Part shown: positions 61,701-64,000 of the stretch, one piece after another
Layout of the letters: each line of letters opens with the position of its first letter
Numbering within the stretch: position 1 is the first letter of the stretch
Source: Schizophyllum amplum
Lineage: Eukaryota; Basidiomycota; Agaricomycetes; Agaricales; Schizophyllaceae
Direction of reading: 5' to 3'
Assembly (NCBI GenBank): GCA_007026445.1
Contig: VDMD01000040.1
Span: forward strand, 124,001 to 188,000
Length of the DNA: 64,000 nt
Notes under the pieces: generated by a model
Seen by the model: the letters and a program-made list of their open reading frames with translations, nothing else
Told to the model about the DNA's origin: nothing
The model's database searches: none
Position numbers and translations under genes: made by a program

Positions 61701-61829
61701 CATCAGCCTAGCAAAGTTTTCCGTCGTTGATATGACGTACCCTGTGCTGTGCAGCCGGTTCACATGGTCAAGCATTTGGCGCCCGCTGCTGGGAGCAGTG
61801 CCAGAGTCGTTCTCCGAAAGGCTCAGCAT
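58746..61829 (-). CDS. Dynamin-like large GTPase, nearly complete, with frame disruptions
   Basis: Membrane-remodelling dynamin/Mx-type GTPase. ATG 61829 is followed by at least ten exons; the first nine are 61829-61741, 61690-61674, 61625-61520, 61472-61165, 61117-60998, 60952-60884, 60806-60527, 60465-60128 and 60070-59786. G1 is GTQSVGKTS (residues 44-52), the G2 threonine lies in CTRCPIECRL, G3 is DLPG (171-174), then TDFENQKAHQLVHEVDPDRS and G4 TKPD (240-243). Middle/stalk exons follow, then a Pro/Gly-rich linker and a GED (AYKRYLDNVHEIVDYKLVRG; EGVRARREELQKKLERLEAA) with the stop at 58746. Two problems exist: a 1-nt loss near 60000 relative to the left copy, and a frame break near 59600 where REG is followed by a stop while GLERYYRDAYESE continues in another frame. 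It may be a recent pseudogene, or sequencing errors may be involved. Confidence 0.75.
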
Positions 61830-62011
61830 CGTCGTAAACCCTGGTCTCGAGATCGTTCAGAGTCGTAAAATCAGTTAGAATGTCTTTGTCGTTCTCTTCG
61901 TTGTCGTGTCGGTCGTTAGAAAGAAGTTGATAGGCAAGTGTGATGGTCGGAAGAAAGGCGCTCGGTACGCTGCAAGGCGGCGCGACGTTCCGTCAAATGC
62001 CGAGCGCGTAC

Positions 62012-62095
62012 CAGTGACGATTTAGCACGTGAGCTGTGACGTCTCGCGTCCCACGTCACGGTCCGTCGACCCTGACTTCAACTAGTTGACTTCAC
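62012..62095. promoter_or_regulatory. CACGTG module upstream of the dynamin gene
   Basis: The plus strand reads GTGACGATTTAGCACGTGAG followed by CTGTGACGTCTCGCG. The gene-direction strand of the promoter at 18184-18250 reads almost the same. It lies 180-265 bp upstream of dynamin ATG 61829 but in opposite orientation relative to its gene. It may be a bidirectional regulatory block or a dispersed repeat. Confidence 0.5.
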
Positions 62096-62269
62096 GTTTG
62101 AAAATCCGATAAGATGTATCCCTGCTGTATCCTCTCCTACTTACTGGGCGAATCAGGATACGAGGATGTGATACGGGTGCCATGACAGGACGTGACGATG
62201 ATGCTAAGGCGACTCTTCCCGGGTGTTACTGGCCGGTATCTCATCCTCTCAGCAGTTCCTCTACCGCTT

Positions 62270-64000
62270 CTACTCTACCAGGATGGCAAATCGTGGTTTT
62301 CCATCTCCTCTTCCAAGCGGCTCCAACCCCAGTCGCAGGTGCAGTGGACAGTCTTTCCACCTGTGCGCACCGCCTTGACAAAGGCGACAGCAGGTCGGAG
62401 CATGCCGACGGTACGTGGTCTTGCCCAGCTTGAGGGTGGGCGGCTTGTTGACCTCGGCTTTGGATATTTGCATCGGGAGAAAGAGCTGCGTGGACGTCAG
62501 TGAATGATGAGCAATCTAACAAAGGAGAGATATAGACACAATGCGAGACTGAAATGATATAACTCACTTGGTCGGACATCTGGTTCTCGTTAAACTTCAC
62601 CCTTATGTCAACGTGGTCGGGACGAGTCTTGGATCGATACACGAGCGTCTTGCTTGTATCGAGCATTTCCTGCTCCGTGCCCTTCATGTCCTTAGACAGA
62701 CCCTCGTGCACGATATTCTTCAGCTCGCGGTCTTCGACATCGCTAGCCACAGGGCTAATGCGAAAGAAGCGATACCTGAAGAAGTGAGATTGTGTCAGCC
62801 GCCGAAGGTCAAAACCCGCACGAAGATCGCCTGGAACACCGAGACAGACTGTACTCACTGTCCTGTCACCGAGATCACTGGTTCACGAAAGATTATGAGT
62901 CGATCACGCCGCGTCCAAACAGCAGAAGCGAGCAGTGCATCCTTGAGCGCGGCGGAACCGCACACAATGAAGGCGAGACAGCTGGGCACCTCGTCCTGTC
63001 GCTCGTTCTGCTTCATGTTGTACGCGACGACGTTATCGAGAAGGCACACCTGTGGAGTAGTCAGCAGAGGGCAATGGGCACCACCGCCGATGTTGGACGC
63101 AACATCGAGATGAGAGTCGATGCGGCATCACGACTGCAACGCTCACCTCCGCATTCCGCGAGCCAGACTGCTCCTCGACCAGGCTCCGCACATCTTCGTC
63201 GTCCTCCCTCATATCCCAGTTCGTGTATACGAGCACGGCACGGCGCAGAAGAACGTTCGTGCGCAGCATTTTCGCGCGCTTTTGCTGCGAGCGGAAGCGG
63301 CGGGTCGGCTGGCTCATGTTGATTGTCCAGAAGACCTCGTCGGTCTCCAGCGGGGGAGGCGGAATGATGTGAGGATGAGCGGTCCAGGACTTGGCTTGGA
63401 TCGTGCAGTACAAGTCAGCGTCTGGCGATTTCGATCATCGAGCCCTGTTACTCACCTCGAATGACGGGCTGGACCTCCACTGTCAAAAGATAAGAATGTG
63501 CGAGCTGACCAAGAAGACGTGCTGCTCACCAACAGCGGATTCGTCGTCCGACTCGCTAGACGACTCGTCTGTAGTAGCACTGAAGAGCTCCTGGCGGACC
63601 GCCGTCGCCGAATACACCATCGTATGATCGTGCTGGGGTATCCTGCGTGAGCGTGCGAATTGCGGAGGCGGGGGCGAGGACGCTGGCGCTTCGGGTGAAG
63701 CACTGCGCTTGGAGATTATCGGCGCATCAACATCCAGCATAACCTGATCGAGATCATCCTCCGCCTTGACCGTCCTTGGTGAAAGAGCACGGCTAGTATT
63801 CGCCGTCGCGCCAGAGCGCGGACGGTCGTCTTCGAGGGACTGTCGTTTGATGGTGTCTATTGTAGCCGGCGGCTTCTCTTCGTCTTCAGGCATCGCCCAA
63901 GTGCTCGATGATGATGGATTCGGAAGCGCTTCTTCGGGCTCTATCTGAACGCTTTCCTCCCGAGCTCGTCGCGGGCGCGAGGAAGAACCCTTTCGGTCTG
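62270..64000 (-). CDS. Zinc-knuckle (CCHC) protein, 3' part, runs off the window
   Basis: The gene enters from the right edge. Exons join in frame: the open frame from 64000 to 63530, a 24-nt micro-exon 63479-63456, then 63394-63147, 63049-62859, 62775-62568 and the last exon ending at stop 62270. The N-terminal part seen is Ser/Pro/acidic (SLEDDRPRSGATANTSRALS). The central part is well ordered (KMLRTNVLLRRAVLVYTNWD, CLLDNVVAYNMKQNERQDEV, RRDRLIIFREPVISVTGQYR). The C-terminus carries CRLCQGGAHRWKDC, a perfect C-x2-C-x4-H-x4-C zinc knuckle, which usually binds single-stranded nucleic acid. No retroelement protease or polymerase is nearby, so I read it as a cellular gene. Overall family unknown. 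Confidence 0.65.

Noticed and set aside
62270..62473. Retrotransposon Gag because of the CCHC zinc knuckle
   Set aside because: The knuckle sits at the end of a multi-intron gene with ordered domains, and no protease, reverse transcriptase, integrase or LTR is adjacent.

Overview
The window looks like a gene-rich, repeat-damaged segment of a filamentous basidiomycete nuclear genome, probably an Agaricomycete. The reasons are many 45-60 bp GT-AG introns (plus a few GC-AG ones), monocistronic genes on both strands, fungal-type OYE, HMG-box, CCCH and dynamin-like proteins, and serine/proline-rich hypothetical proteins. Nothing points to bacteria, plasmid or virus. All calls rest on reading frames, splice motifs and comparisons made by eye within the window. 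No database was searched.

The dominant structure is a large inverted segmental duplication. The left arm (about 1985-8650) and right arm (about 53231-60573) carry the same block in opposite orientation: a dynamin-like GTPase gene, a RING/coiled-coil gene, a spliced hypothetical gene and a short ORF remnant. The right arm keeps a 406-aa RING gene, a nearly complete dynamin gene (one apparent 1-nt frameshift and a second frame problem) and a mostly open hypothetical gene. The left arm is decayed: its dynamin lacks the GTPase domain, its RING has lost zinc ligands, and its hypothetical gene is frameshifted. A third dynamin scrap (24083-24398) abuts four 67-bp tandem repeats. Left of the left arm lies a wrecked GH38 alpha-mannosidase.

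A second inverted family overlaps this layout: C2H2-like zinc-finger genes at 8759-9580 (+), 10260-10690 (+, remnant), 34491-35027 (-) and 35901-36746 (-). The three with 5' ends share a TATA-containing promoter. Between the zinc-finger blocks are a large low-complexity nuclear-type protein gene (10914-14939), two tandem multi-exon membrane-protein genes (15263-17938 and 18526-21179) sharing a CACGTG promoter module, and a well-preserved minus-strand group: Old Yellow Enzyme (26561-27940), a 600-aa HMG-box protein (28778-30876) and a TPR-like/CCCH zinc-finger protein (31130-32167).

From about 37 to 53 kb the sequence is mostly non-genic: a 1.8-kb degenerate minisatellite, pyrimidine-rich repeats, a 474-bp hAT-like MITE with a perfect 8-bp target duplication, and a 1,277-bp foldback element with perfect 33-bp terminal inverted repeats. 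The right edge holds the 3' part of a zinc-knuckle protein gene that runs off the window. The shared promoter module also occurs upstream of the dynamin gene, which hints at a common regulatory or mobile origin for these promoters.
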